Below, in pieces: positions 23,866 through 31,910 of a stretch of 64,000 bases of DNA. A model generated the notes under the pieces. It searched no databases, was not told where the DNA came from, and was given only the letters and a program-made list of their open reading frames with translations. Both the position numbers and the translations under genes were made by a program. How positions within the stretch are numbered: position 1 is the first letter of the stretch; each line of letters opens with the position of its first letter. The stretch comes from CAZRCZ01 sp964598765 (GTDB lineage Bacteria > Sumerlaeota > Sumerlaeia > MVZB01 > JAJFLK01): the NCBI GenBank assembly GCA_964598765.1, contig CAZRCZ010000013.1:62001-126000 (forward strand). The letters run 5' to 3'.

Positions 23866-25671
23866 TTATTTCGCCTCCTCGGCTTGGAATTGGGGCCAGA
23901 AGTCGGTCGCGCGCCCCGGAACGCTGTATTCATACGGATCGCGATAAACGTGGGGTTCGGTCAGGAAATTGCCGTGCGGCGGCGGCGAGGGAGCCAGCCA
24001 TTCCAGCGTCGTCGCCTCCCACGGATTGTCCGAAACCTTCTTGCCCCAAAGGATGCTTCCAAAGAAGTTGATGATAAACGGAATCTGCGCCAGACCGAGC
24101 AACCACGCCGACCACGAGGTCATGCGGATCAAGCCCTGCACGCCGGAGATGTAGGTGTAGATCGTCGGATCGAACCCGCGCCGCAACGCTCCGGCCATGC
24201 CTTGGAAGAACATCGGCATGAAGACGCCGTTGATCGCGACAAAGGAGAACCAGAAATGGATCTTGCCCAAGAGTTCGCTCATCTTCCGCCCGGTCACCTT
24301 GGGGAACCAATAATAGATTCCGGCGAACAACCCGAAAATCGTCCCCGGCGCGACGACGTAATGGAAATGTCCGATCACGTAATAAGTGTCGTGCAGGAAA
24401 ATGTCGGGGGAGGTCAAGCCGAGCGGCAGTCCGGTCAGGCCGCCGATGGCGAACATCGGCAGGAACGACAGCGCGAAGAGCATCGGCACGTTGAAGCGAA
24501 TCGAGGCGTTGTAAAGGCTCAGGATGAGGCACGAAAGAATAACGACCGAGGGAACGGAGATGATCATCGTCGTCGTTTGGAAGAAAGCGCTCATTCGGGT
24601 CCCCATTCCGGTCATGAACATGTGGTGGGCCCAAACGATGAAGGACATGAATCCGAGGAAGATGATCGAGCCGACGAGCAGGCGATAACCCCAAAGCGGC
24701 TTGCGCGTGTTGTTGGCGATGATCTCGGCGACGATCCCCATCGCGGGGAGAATCAGAACGTAAACTTCGGGATGGGCGAGGAACCAGAACAGATGTTGCC
24801 AGAGGAGGGGATTGCCTCCGCCGCTGACGTTGAGCGATTCACTGCTCACGACCAATCCGCTGGGAAGGAAGAAGCTCGTCCCCGCCACGCGGTCCATCAA
24901 TTGAAGGACGCCGGCCGCTTCAAGCGGAGGAAAGGCAAGGAGAAGAAGAAACGCAGTCACCAACTGCGCCCAAACGAACGCGGGCAATCGCCCCATGGAC
25001 AATCCCTTGGCCCGAAGATGCGCGATCGTGACAATGAAATTGACCGAGCCCAAAAGAGACGAAGTGATGAGGAAAACCATGCCGATCAGCCAGAAGGTCT
25101 GGCCGGTCATGAACATATTTTCAGATTTCTGCGCGATGTCGGAAAGAGGGGGATAGGAAGTCCAGCCCGATTGCGCCGCGCCCGTCGGAAGGAAGAAGCT
25201 CCAGAGCATCACCACCCCGCCTACGAAGAAAACCCAGTAGCTCATCATGTTCAGTTTGGGGAAAGCCATGTCGGGGGCGCCGATTTGAAGCGGCATGACG
25301 TAATTGCCGAATCCGCCGACCGCCAGCGGAACGACGCCAAGAAAGACCATAATCGTGCCGTGCATGGCTCCCAACGCATTGTAAAACTCCGGCAACATGA
25401 TGCCGCCGGAAACCATCGTGTCGGGCAACATGTCGCCGAGGATGGGGATTTTCTGGCCGGGATAGGCCAGCTGAAACCGCATCAGCATCATCAGGCAAAA
25501 GCCGAAGAACAGAAAGAGAAGAGCAGTCACGGCGTATTGGATGCCGATGACCTTGTGGTCAACCGAAAAGATGTATTTCCGCCAGAACGGCAGTTCGGGA
25601 TGGGCGTGTTCGGAATGATGCCCTTCTTGATGCCCGTCATGATGCCCTTCCGGGGCGTGAGCGTCGCTCAT
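23866..25671 (-). CDS. Cytochrome c oxidase subunit I (aa3 type)
   Basis: A 601-residue heme-copper oxidase catalytic subunit. It has the cross-linked His-Tyr motif and proton-channel Glu in HPEVYVLILPAMG, the CuB ligands in WAHHMFMTG, and the heme ligands in HFHYVVAPG. Twelve or more membrane helices are visible. It reduces oxygen to water and pumps protons. ATG 25671 overlaps the subunit II stop by ATGA. The His-rich, soluble N-terminus (HAPEGHHDGHQEGHHSEHAH) is unusual and could bind metal. Heme A for it would come from ctaA/ctaB downstream. Confidence 0.96.
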   Translation of the reverse strand: MSDAHAPEGHHDGHQEGHHSEHAHPELPFWRKYIFSVDHKVIGIQYAVTALLFLFFGFCLMMLMRFQLAYPGQKIPILGDMLPDTMVSGGIMLPEFYNALGAMHGTIMVFLGVVPLAVGGFGNYVMPLQIGAPDMAFPKLNMMSYWVFFVGGVVMLWSFFLPTGAAQSGWTSYPPLSDIAQKSENMFMTGQTFWLIGMVFLITSSLLGSVNFIVTIAHLRAKGLSMGRLPAFVWAQLVTAFLLLLAFPPLEAAGVLQLMDRVAGTSFFLPSGLVVSSESLNVSGGGNPLLWQHLFWFLAHPEVYVLILPAMGIVAEIIANNTRKPLWGYRLLVGSIIFLGFMSFIVWAHHMFMTGMGTRMSAFFQTTTMIISVPSVVILSCLILSLYNASIRFNVPMLFALSFLPMFAIGGLTGLPLGLTSPDIFLHDTYYVIGHFHYVVAPGTIFGLFAGIYYWFPKVTGRKMSELLGKIHFWFSFVAINGVFMPMFFQGMAGALRRGFDPTIYTYISGVQGLIRMTSWSAWLLGLAQIPFIINFFGSILWGKKVSDNPWEATTLEWLAPSPPPHGNFLTEPHVYRDPYEYSVPGRATDFWPQFQAEEAK

Positions 25672-26453
25672 TTGGTCTCCTCCTCGTTAAATTCCTCGCC
25701 TTTGGCCGCAGTCTTCTGCCATGCGTCAAATTCTTCGGGCGTTTTGATATGAACTTCGCCGCGCATTTTGTAATGCCCCAATCCGCAAAGCTGGGCGCAG
25801 GCTATCTCGTAGTCTCCCGTCTCGTTTGCTTGGAACCAGATCGGGATGTCCATGCCGGGGATCGCGTCCTGCTTGACGCGCAAAACCGGAATGAAGAACG
25901 AATGAATCACGTCCTTGGATCGAAGATGAATGATGACGGGACGATCCTTGGGGATGAAAAGCTGGCCTTGGCCGATCTTTTCCGAAGTGATGTCGTCCTT
26001 GCCGTTGGGGTCGTTCGGGTCGAGACCGAGCGGGTTGGTTCCCTCCTTGACGAATTCGGCCTTGGTCGCGCCGAAGATGCCGTCGGGTCCGGGATAATGG
26101 GCGTTCCATTGGAACTGCTCGCCGACGATCCGAATTTCGAGGGGGTTTTTGTCCTTCGGCGGCATCGTTTTATATTCCGCCCAGATCGGCATGGAGAGGA
26201 CGATGAGGAAAATCATTTCGATCACCACGACGGCGACTTCAATCGCCTTGGAGGCCGATCCGTGGATCGGCTCGTAAACCGCCTTGTGACCGTCCCGCTT
26301 GCGAAACTTGACCAGACACATGACGAAGAAAATGCCCCAGCCGACGAAAAGCGCGATCATGAAGACGTGCAACCAGTTGATCATGGCGTCAATGCGGTGG
26401 CCATGCTGGGAAATGTCGGTGGGGAGCCACATGCCGTAATGGGGAGGATTCAT
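25668..26453 (-). CDS. Cytochrome c oxidase subunit II
   Basis: A 261-residue subunit with two membrane helices and a periplasmic cupredoxin domain. The CuA site is intact: CAQLCGLGHYKM supplies both Cys, the His and the Met, with the upstream His in VIHSFFIPVLR. There is no fused cytochrome c, so a separate electron donor is needed. The N-terminus (MNPPHYGMWLPTDISQHGHR) lacks a usual signal peptide. ATGA overlap with subunit I. Confidence 0.94.
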   Translation of the reverse strand: MNPPHYGMWLPTDISQHGHRIDAMINWLHVFMIALFVGWGIFFVMCLVKFRKRDGHKAVYEPIHGSASKAIEVAVVVIEMIFLIVLSMPIWAEYKTMPPKDKNPLEIRIVGEQFQWNAHYPGPDGIFGATKAEFVKEGTNPLGLDPNDPNGKDDITSEKIGQGQLFIPKDRPVIIHLRSKDVIHSFFIPVLRVKQDAIPGMDIPIWFQANETGDYEIACAQLCGLGHYKMRGEVHIKTPEEFDAWQKTAAKGEEFNEEETK

Positions 26454-26611
26454 TCTGCGCCGTCTCCTATCGTGAAGATTTTCACAAGCTCAATCCAATC
26501 TTTCAGTTTTTTTCTTTGGCGCCGGAGTGCCCAGTTCCCGCGCCTTCCCGTTTCAATCCGCAAAATTTGCGCCGCCATTAAAAACAAAATCGCGGAAATC
26601 GGCAAGAACAT
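26450..26611 (-). CDS. Possible small membrane protein between dppC and coxB
   Basis: From ATG 26611 this gives 53 residues with one hydrophobic stretch (MFLPISAILFLMAAQILRIE) and a basic tail. Its TGA overlaps the ATG of the subunit II gene. The same frame is open up to a TTG at 26656 that overlaps the permease stop. The neat stop/start overlaps at both ends favour a real coupled gene. The absence of a ribosome site before 26611 and the lack of a recognisable family argue against it. Confidence 0.35.
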   Translation of the reverse strand: MFLPISAILFLMAAQILRIETGRRGNWALRRQRKKLKDWIELVKIFTIGDGAE

Positions 26612-26652
26612 TTTTGGCCAATAAATTTGGCGAATTCCAGACCCGAACAGCG

Positions 26653-27858
26653 TCAATTCAAGTATTTGGGATCGAGCGCGTCGCGGACGCCGTCGCCGAA
26701 GAAATTAAAGGCGAAGACGGTGAGGAAAATGAAAACACCGGGGATCAAGAGCCACGGGAAATCCACGAGCGCGCGGATGTTTTGCGCCTCGTGGAGCATA
26801 TTGCCCCACGACGCCTGCGGCTCCTCGATGCCGACGCCCAAGAAACTGAGGGCGACCTCTCCCAAGATGTAATAGGGGATCGAAAGCGTCGCGGAAATGA
26901 TGACGTAGGTGAAGGTGTTCGGAAGCAAATGGACGGCGATGATGCGCAACGGCGAGGCGCCGAGGACACGCGCCGAGGCCACGTAATCCAACCGCTTGAT
27001 CGAAAGCGCCATCCCGCGGATCACCCTCGCCGTTCCGCCCCATGAAACGACGCCCAAGATGCCGACCATCAGCACGTAAATCTGGCCGGAACTAAGGGGC
27101 TGGCCTTCCTTGAGGCCGAAGATCGCGTGGAACAAAGGGTTATATTCAGAGAGCGCGGCGCGCAAAGCCAGAATCAAATAAAGCCCGGGGATGGACATCA
27201 GCAACTCGACGAAGCGCATGATGAGGGCGTCGGTCACGCCGCCGATGTAGCCCGAAAACCCGCCGACGATCAAGCCCATCGCCATCGTGATGAGGATGCC
27301 GATCAATCCCACGCTTAGCGAAATTTGGGACCCGCTCAGAATGCGCGAAAAAATATCGCGCCCCAATCGGTCGCTTCCAAAGAGGAAAATCCGGGGTTGG
27401 GAATTGGAAGCGGCCGTAGAGACGCCCCGGCGGGGCGTCTCTACATCGGGAGAAACCACGCCGAACAAATGCCGGTCGCACTTGAAAATCCACCACAGCT
27501 TGTAAGGGTCGCCGTGAACAAGAAAATAAGCGGGAAGCGGATGCGCGCGATCCTCGGTGTATTCGCGCCGCATGATGTTGGTCAGTTCGGAGCGGTAGAT
27601 GAAGGGTCGCCCGTGGAAATTCCCGTCCGCGTCGAAGAAATGGACGCGCGTCGGAGCGTGGTCCGGCAGATCAATGTTGGAAAGGGATGGATCGTAGGGA
27701 CCGATGAACGCGCCGAAAATCGCCGTCAAATAAAGCAACGCGAGAATCGCCGCGCCGGACATGGCGACCCGATTGCGAAGCAGGCGCGAAAGAAAAATTT
27801 GCCCGGGGGAGCGAATCGGGTCGGCTTTCGCGGAGGGATTTTCGCTCGATCCGCCCAT
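26653..27858 (-). CDS. Peptide ABC transporter permease, DppC/OppC type
   Basis: A 401-residue inner-membrane permease. The N-terminal OppC domain (LLRNRVAMSGAAILALLYL) is followed by a long periplasmic insert (about 60-150) and the BPD_transp_1 domain with the ATPase-contact EAA loop (DYVASARVLGASPLRIIAVH, read in two pieces). ATG 27858 overlaps the dppB stop by 1 base (TGATG). Residues about 135-154 (SPDVETPRRGVSTAASNSQP) are encoded by a palindromic repeat, 27416-27444, inserted in frame just before the conserved FLFGSDRLGRD. No ATPase subunits are in the window, so they must be elsewhere. Confidence 0.88.
   Translation of the reverse strand: MGGSSENPSAKADPIRSPGQIFLSRLLRNRVAMSGAAILALLYLTAIFGAFIGPYDPSLSNIDLPDHAPTRVHFFDADGNFHGRPFIYRSELTNIMRREYTEDRAHPLPAYFLVHGDPYKLWWIFKCDRHLFGVVSPDVETPRRGVSTAASNSQPRIFLFGSDRLGRDIFSRILSGSQISLSVGLIGILITMAMGLIVGGFSGYIGGVTDALIMRFVELLMSIPGLYLILALRAALSEYNPLFHAIFGLKEGQPLSSGQIYVLMVGILGVVSWGGTARVIRGMALSIKRLDYVASARVLGASPLRIIAVHLLPNTFTYVIISATLSIPYYILGEVALSFLGVGIEEPQASWGNMLHEAQNIRALVDFPWLLIPGVFIFLTVFAFNFFGDGVRDALDPKYLN
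27416..27444. repeat. 29-base palindrome inserted in frame in the permease gene
   Basis: A 14-bp perfect stem around one central base, headed by GTAGAGACGCCCC. On the minus strand it reads V-E-T-P-R-R-G-V-S-T. Both strands and orientations are open, which makes in-frame survival possible. Confidence 0.85.
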
Positions 27859-28883
27859 CACCCTTCTCCCCCCTTGAACGTAATGCGCGGATCGGACCAC
27901 GCGAGCAGAATGTCGGCGATTAAATTTCCCGCGATCAGCATGAACGTCGCCAAGACCACCGACGCGGTGACGAGAAACAAGTCCTTCTCGAAAAAAGCCT
28001 GCACCGTCGTCCGTCCCAGTCCCGGCAAACTCATCACAACCTCGACCAGAAACGCGCCGCTCAACAAATCCGAGAGGCTGTAGCCGAAAAGCGTGATGAG
28101 GGGATTGATCGCATTGCGAAGGGCGTGGAACATCAGAACCGCGCCCTCGCTCAATCCCTTGGCGCGGGCGGTCCGGATGAAATCGGCCCGCAAAACGTCC
28201 AGAAGATTGCCCCGCATTTGCCGCATATAGACGGCGGTCATCGAGGAACCGAGCACGACCGTGGGCAGAATTAGATGGTGGGCCTTGTCCACGAATTTTT
28301 GCCAAGGGGTGAAACTATCCCAGTCGCGGGCGTTTTGGAGTCCGCCGGTCGGGAACCAGCCGGTCTTCTGCGCGACGTAGAGCGCGAGCAGGGCGAGAAA
28401 CATGCTTGGAATGGACAATCCGACGAACGCGAAAGCCGAGGAAATTTTATCGAGCCAACTGTATTGGCGCGCCCCCGCGAGGATCCCCAGCGGAATCGCC
28501 GTGACCCACGAAAACATCATCGCCCAAAACGAAATGACCATCGTGTTCCATGCGCGTTCGCCGAGAACTTCGAAGACTGGGCGCTTGAGCGAGAAGGAGT
28601 AACCGAAATTCAGGCATCCTCCTTCCTTCCACCACGGCGTCCAACCCCGATTTTCTCCCCAGGCGATTCCCTTGAGCCAAAGCCCGTAGGATACGATCCA
28701 AGGGCGATCCAAACCCAGCCGCTTTTCCTCCCGCTCGATGTATTCCTTCGATTTTTGCGGATCGAGCTTGAGTTTGGAGAGGTAATTTCCCGGCGATTGA
28801 TTGATGAGGTAAAATGTCAGGAAGGACGCCCCCAGCAGGAGGGGAATGGATTGCAGAAATCGCCGGAGGATGAAGCCGAGCAT
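27858..28883 (-). CDS. Peptide ABC transporter permease, DppB/OppB type
   Basis: A 341-residue inner-membrane permease. It starts with the family's FILRRFLQSIPLLLGASFLTF and ends with the ATPase-contact region (ADFIRTARAKGLSEGAVLMFH, read in two pieces). With DppC it forms the channel for peptides captured by the binding protein encoded just upstream (11-base gap). Length and motifs are normal. Confidence 0.92.
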   Translation of the reverse strand: MLGFILRRFLQSIPLLLGASFLTFYLINQSPGNYLSKLKLDPQKSKEYIEREEKRLGLDRPWIVSYGLWLKGIAWGENRGWTPWWKEGGCLNFGYSFSLKRPVFEVLGERAWNTMVISFWAMMFSWVTAIPLGILAGARQYSWLDKISSAFAFVGLSIPSMFLALLALYVAQKTGWFPTGGLQNARDWDSFTPWQKFVDKAHHLILPTVVLGSSMTAVYMRQMRGNLLDVLRADFIRTARAKGLSEGAVLMFHALRNAINPLITLFGYSLSDLLSGAFLVEVVMSLPGLGRTTVQAFFEKDLFLVTASVVLATFMLIAGNLIADILLAWSDPRITFKGGEG

Positions 28884-28894
28884 TCCTGAACGCT

Positions 28895-30823
28895 CTACTT
28901 CTTAATGTAAAGTTCCGCGATGTTGTGCGTCAGATGGGGATCGAGAACGGTCGGCTTCAAATTGCCGATCTTGTTGCTCGCCGCGACGTAAACCTTCTGC
29001 GTGACCAGATGGATCAACGCCTGATGCTCAGACCAAATGACCTGCATGTCGTCGTAAATTTTCTTTTGCTCCTCGTATTTGAAAACCTTTTGGAGCGAAC
29101 CGTAAAGCTCATCCAGCTTGGCTTCCCATGGCGTGGCCGGGGTCTTTTGGTTCGGATTCCACTCGTGCATCCGTCCGCTCGTCAGCCAAACGTTGCGTCC
29201 CATCGCCGGATGCGGCGGTGTCCCGCTTCCCAAACCCAAAAGGCAAGCCTCGTAATCGTAGGTGTCGCCGGTCTTGGTCACAATGTCGTTGAAGTCGAGA
29301 ATTTGAAGGGTCACGTCGAAGCCGAGCTTGACCATATCCTCCTTCATGAGCACGCCGATTTTCTCCCGCACGTCGTTTTCCTTGTTCGTGACGATGGTGA
29401 AGCGGATCGGATTTCCCTGCGGATCCTCACGGATGCCGTCGCCGTCGCGGTCAATGAATCCTATTTTTTGAAGAAGCTCAGCGGCCTTGGCTGGATCATA
29501 AGGAAATTTCGGCACGTTGGGATTGTTCCATTTTTTGTTGGCTTCCCCTTCGTGGCCGTAAACCGCCTCTCCTTCGCCAAAGAGAATGGTCTTCACCATG
29601 GCGTCGCGGTTGGCGGCCATGGAGCAGGCTTTCCGGAAATCCTCGTTCTCAAACCACTTAAGTTTGATGGCTGGGACATAAGGACGGAACGATTTAGCCA
29701 TGATTTCGGGGGGGGGTGTCGCGTCGGGGGTCGGCGGCGTCCACGCCACGCGCTTGCCTCCTTCCCCTTCATAGGTTCCTCCCGGCTTGAGATTGAACCA
29801 TAAATTTGTGCTCCCCAACCGCATCCCCGGGGAATAAAGGGTGTAGTTCCCCTTCTCCTGCCCGTCTTGAATAACCGGAAGATTGGAAGGGAGGATGTCT
29901 TCGGTCAAATCCAAATCCCCCGCCTGAAACCGGAGAGCCAAGGCGTTGTAATCCTCAACGTTCAGCAAAAGTATTTCATTGACGTAAGGCAACCGCGTCC
30001 CCGCCGAATCGAATTCGTAGTAGTAGGGATTGGCTTGCAACACGACTTTTTCGCCTGATTTGAATTCCTTCAACTTGAACGGTCCGCTTCCAACACAGTC
30101 CTCGGCCTTACTGTTGGTTCCGAGAATTTCCGCGAATTTCCCTTCCTTCAGCGCTTGGCCGTATTTGTGGCGGGGCAACGGTTTGATCAGTCCCAGACTG
30201 AGCCACGCGAAGGAATCGGCCTCGGGAATCTTGACGACAAACGTCAGCGGATCGGGAGCGGAGAAGATAAAAAATTTCCCCCCCGACTTCATAAACTCCC
30301 GTTCCGCCGTCGGAACTTTCTCGTCCTGAATCACCTCGGTATAAAACAAAACGTCGTCCGAGGTCAGCGATTCGCCGTCGCTCCATTTGAGATCGGGACG
30401 AAGATGAAACGTCCATTCCAATGTTGCTTCGTTGTATTCCCACGACTTCGCCAATGCGGGCTTGTCTTCCTGTTTGTAAGCGTCGTATCCGTAAAGGCCG
30501 TCGAACAGATAGCTCGCAATCTTTTGGGAAACATTGTCGTCTCCCAAGGGCGGATTGAAGGTCTTGGGATCACCGGGATTGCCCATGACCAATTTTCCCC
30601 CCTTGATTCCCGGCGTGATGTCCTCGACGACCATCGCCCCTTCGGGGATTTTCGCGGTTTGGGCTTTCGAGCCGGAAACTTTGGACGCTTCCTTGGGTGA
30701 AGTCTGAGCCGCTTCCTTGGACTTGGAGCAGGCAACAAAAAAGAGCGACAGAACCGCCGCCGTCAAAAAACACAGACGGTATCCGGCGCTCAACGCGCGG
30801 GCGCTCTGCGAAAAAACCGCCAT
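28895..30823 (-). CDS. Peptide ABC transporter substrate-binding lipoprotein
   Basis: A 642-residue SBP_bac_5 protein. The lipoprotein signal CFLTAAVLSLFFVACSKSK gives a Cys near residue 32 for lipid anchoring. The mature protein has the family motifs LAKSWEYNEATLEWTFHLRP (read in part) and KWSDGESLTSDDVLF. It should bind oligopeptides or similar solutes in the periplasm and pass them to DppB/DppC. ATG 30823 has GAGGA about 10 bases upstream. The earlier open frame is aroQ sequence in another phase. Only 4 bases separate it from the aroQ stop. Confidence 0.88.
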   Translation of the reverse strand: MAVFSQSARALSAGYRLCFLTAAVLSLFFVACSKSKEAAQTSPKEASKVSGSKAQTAKIPEGAMVVEDITPGIKGGKLVMGNPGDPKTFNPPLGDDNVSQKIASYLFDGLYGYDAYKQEDKPALAKSWEYNEATLEWTFHLRPDLKWSDGESLTSDDVLFYTEVIQDEKVPTAEREFMKSGGKFFIFSAPDPLTFVVKIPEADSFAWLSLGLIKPLPRHKYGQALKEGKFAEILGTNSKAEDCVGSGPFKLKEFKSGEKVVLQANPYYYEFDSAGTRLPYVNEILLLNVEDYNALALRFQAGDLDLTEDILPSNLPVIQDGQEKGNYTLYSPGMRLGSTNLWFNLKPGGTYEGEGGKRVAWTPPTPDATPPPEIMAKSFRPYVPAIKLKWFENEDFRKACSMAANRDAMVKTILFGEGEAVYGHEGEANKKWNNPNVPKFPYDPAKAAELLQKIGFIDRDGDGIREDPQGNPIRFTIVTNKENDVREKIGVLMKEDMVKLGFDVTLQILDFNDIVTKTGDTYDYEACLLGLGSGTPPHPAMGRNVWLTSGRMHEWNPNQKTPATPWEAKLDELYGSLQKVFKYEEQKKIYDDMQVIWSEHQALIHLVTQKVYVAASNKIGNLKPTVLDPHLTHNIAELYIKK

Positions 30824-30827
30824 CGAA

Positions 30828-31823
30828 TCATTTCCTCGAACGATTCTTCGGGCGGAGACCGCGTCGCAGTGGCGCGCGTCGGCGGCGAGGAAGGACTCCC
30901 GGACGCTCTTCTTCCGACGAAGCGCCTTCTCCCGTCGATTCTTTCTCCTGCGACGGTTCTTCCCCTTCCTCATTATTGGCGGATTCCGACTCGGCAGGCT
31001 CGACTTCCAGCGAGGATGCCGATTCCCTTTCCGCTTCGCTCCGCGCGGATGTTTCCGCCGATTCAAACTCCTCGCGCGGTTCGCTTTCGGAAGAAGGCCG
31101 CTCGACCGAACTGAAACTCACGCTTCCCCCTTCGTCTTCCCCTCCGACTGATTCCTCCGGCTCATTCAGGACATCCACGCCGCGTCGGACCTTGACCCCT
31201 TCCACGTTTTCGAATCGTTGGGTGATCGGAACGCGCTCCGATTCACTGTATCGTTCCGCGCGGTCGGATCGCTCGCTCCGGTCCTCGCGGTCTCCCCGAT
31301 CACGCCCTCGGTTTCTTCCCCCTCGGTGGCGCAGACGCCCCCGATGGCGCTCTTCCCGATCCTCGGTATCCACCGAACTGAATTTCTCGACCGGACGATG
31401 ATTGGTCAGCGCAAGGAGAGCCAGTTCGTAGCTCAATGTGCCGAACCCGCTGATTTGCCCAACGCAAACCCCCGCCAGCACGGACTTGGAGCGAAATTCC
31501 TCGCGCGCGTAAATGTTGGTCATGTGGACCTCAACCACCGGAACATCGGAGGCGGCAATGGCGTCGCGCAAGGCGACCGAGGAGTGCGTGTATCCGGCGG
31601 CGTTGAGAATGACCCCCTGAAATCCCCGCTTGGCGCACGTCTGCATCGCCTCGATCAGGTCTCCCTCGTGGTTGCTCTGGCGAAACTCGACGTTCAGCCG
31701 CAAATTCTGCGCGCGCCGCCGGACGATGTTTTCGAGATCGGCCAGCGTCTCGCGCCCGTAAATCTCCGGCTCCCTCGTCCCCAGCAAATTCATGTTCGGT
31801 CCGTTCAACACCAAAATTCGCAT
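30828..31823 (-). CDS. aroQ: Type II 3-dehydroquinate dehydratase with a long disordered tail
   Basis: About 331 residues from ATG 31823 (MRILVLNGPNMNLLG). The first 145 form a complete type II enzyme: the catalytic Tyr is in EIYG, the His is in NAAGYTHSSVALRD, and VEVHMTNIYAREEFRS follows. It dehydrates 3-dehydroquinate to 3-dehydroshikimate. Normal enzymes end there. This one continues with about 185 residues of low complexity: first Arg/Asp/Gly-rich (RHRGGRNRGRDRGDREDR), then Glu/Ser-rich, ending in a basic RRRRAPLRRGLRPKNRSRK. Such charged tails suggest RNA or nucleoid contact or assembly, which is inference. No frameshift is needed. It follows aroK and aroB on the same strand. Confidence 0.9.
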   Translation of the reverse strand: MRILVLNGPNMNLLGTREPEIYGRETLADLENIVRRRAQNLRLNVEFRQSNHEGDLIEAMQTCAKRGFQGVILNAAGYTHSSVALRDAIAASDVPVVEVHMTNIYAREEFRSKSVLAGVCVGQISGFGTLSYELALLALTNHRPVEKFSSVDTEDREERHRGRLRHRGGRNRGRDRGDREDRSERSDRAERYSESERVPITQRFENVEGVKVRRGVDVLNEPEESVGGEDEGGSVSFSSVERPSSESEPREEFESAETSARSEAERESASSLEVEPAESESANNEEGEEPSQEKESTGEGASSEEERPGVLPRRRRAPLRRGLRPKNRSRK

Positions 31824-31860
31824 ATCTGTTTCCAATCCTTTTCCTTTTTTCCTAAATCTT

Positions 31861-31900
31861 AATTCTAATCTTAATCTTGCTCTTGCTCTTGCTCTTGCTC
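31861..31900. repeat. Short tandem repeat CTTGCT / TAATCT
   Basis: Lies between aroB and aroQ. Several TAATCTTAATC-like units pass into four copies of a CTTGCT unit (31873-31899). A single related stretch is at 21760-21775. Confidence 0.6.
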
Positions 31901-31910
31901 TTTGTCCAAT

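Noticed and set aside
23824..25752. A 642-codon plus-strand open frame opposite oxidase subunits I and III
   Set aside because: It is antisense to coxA/coxC with clear oxidase motifs. The translation is charged and low in hydrophobic structure, as expected from a GC-rich shadow frame.
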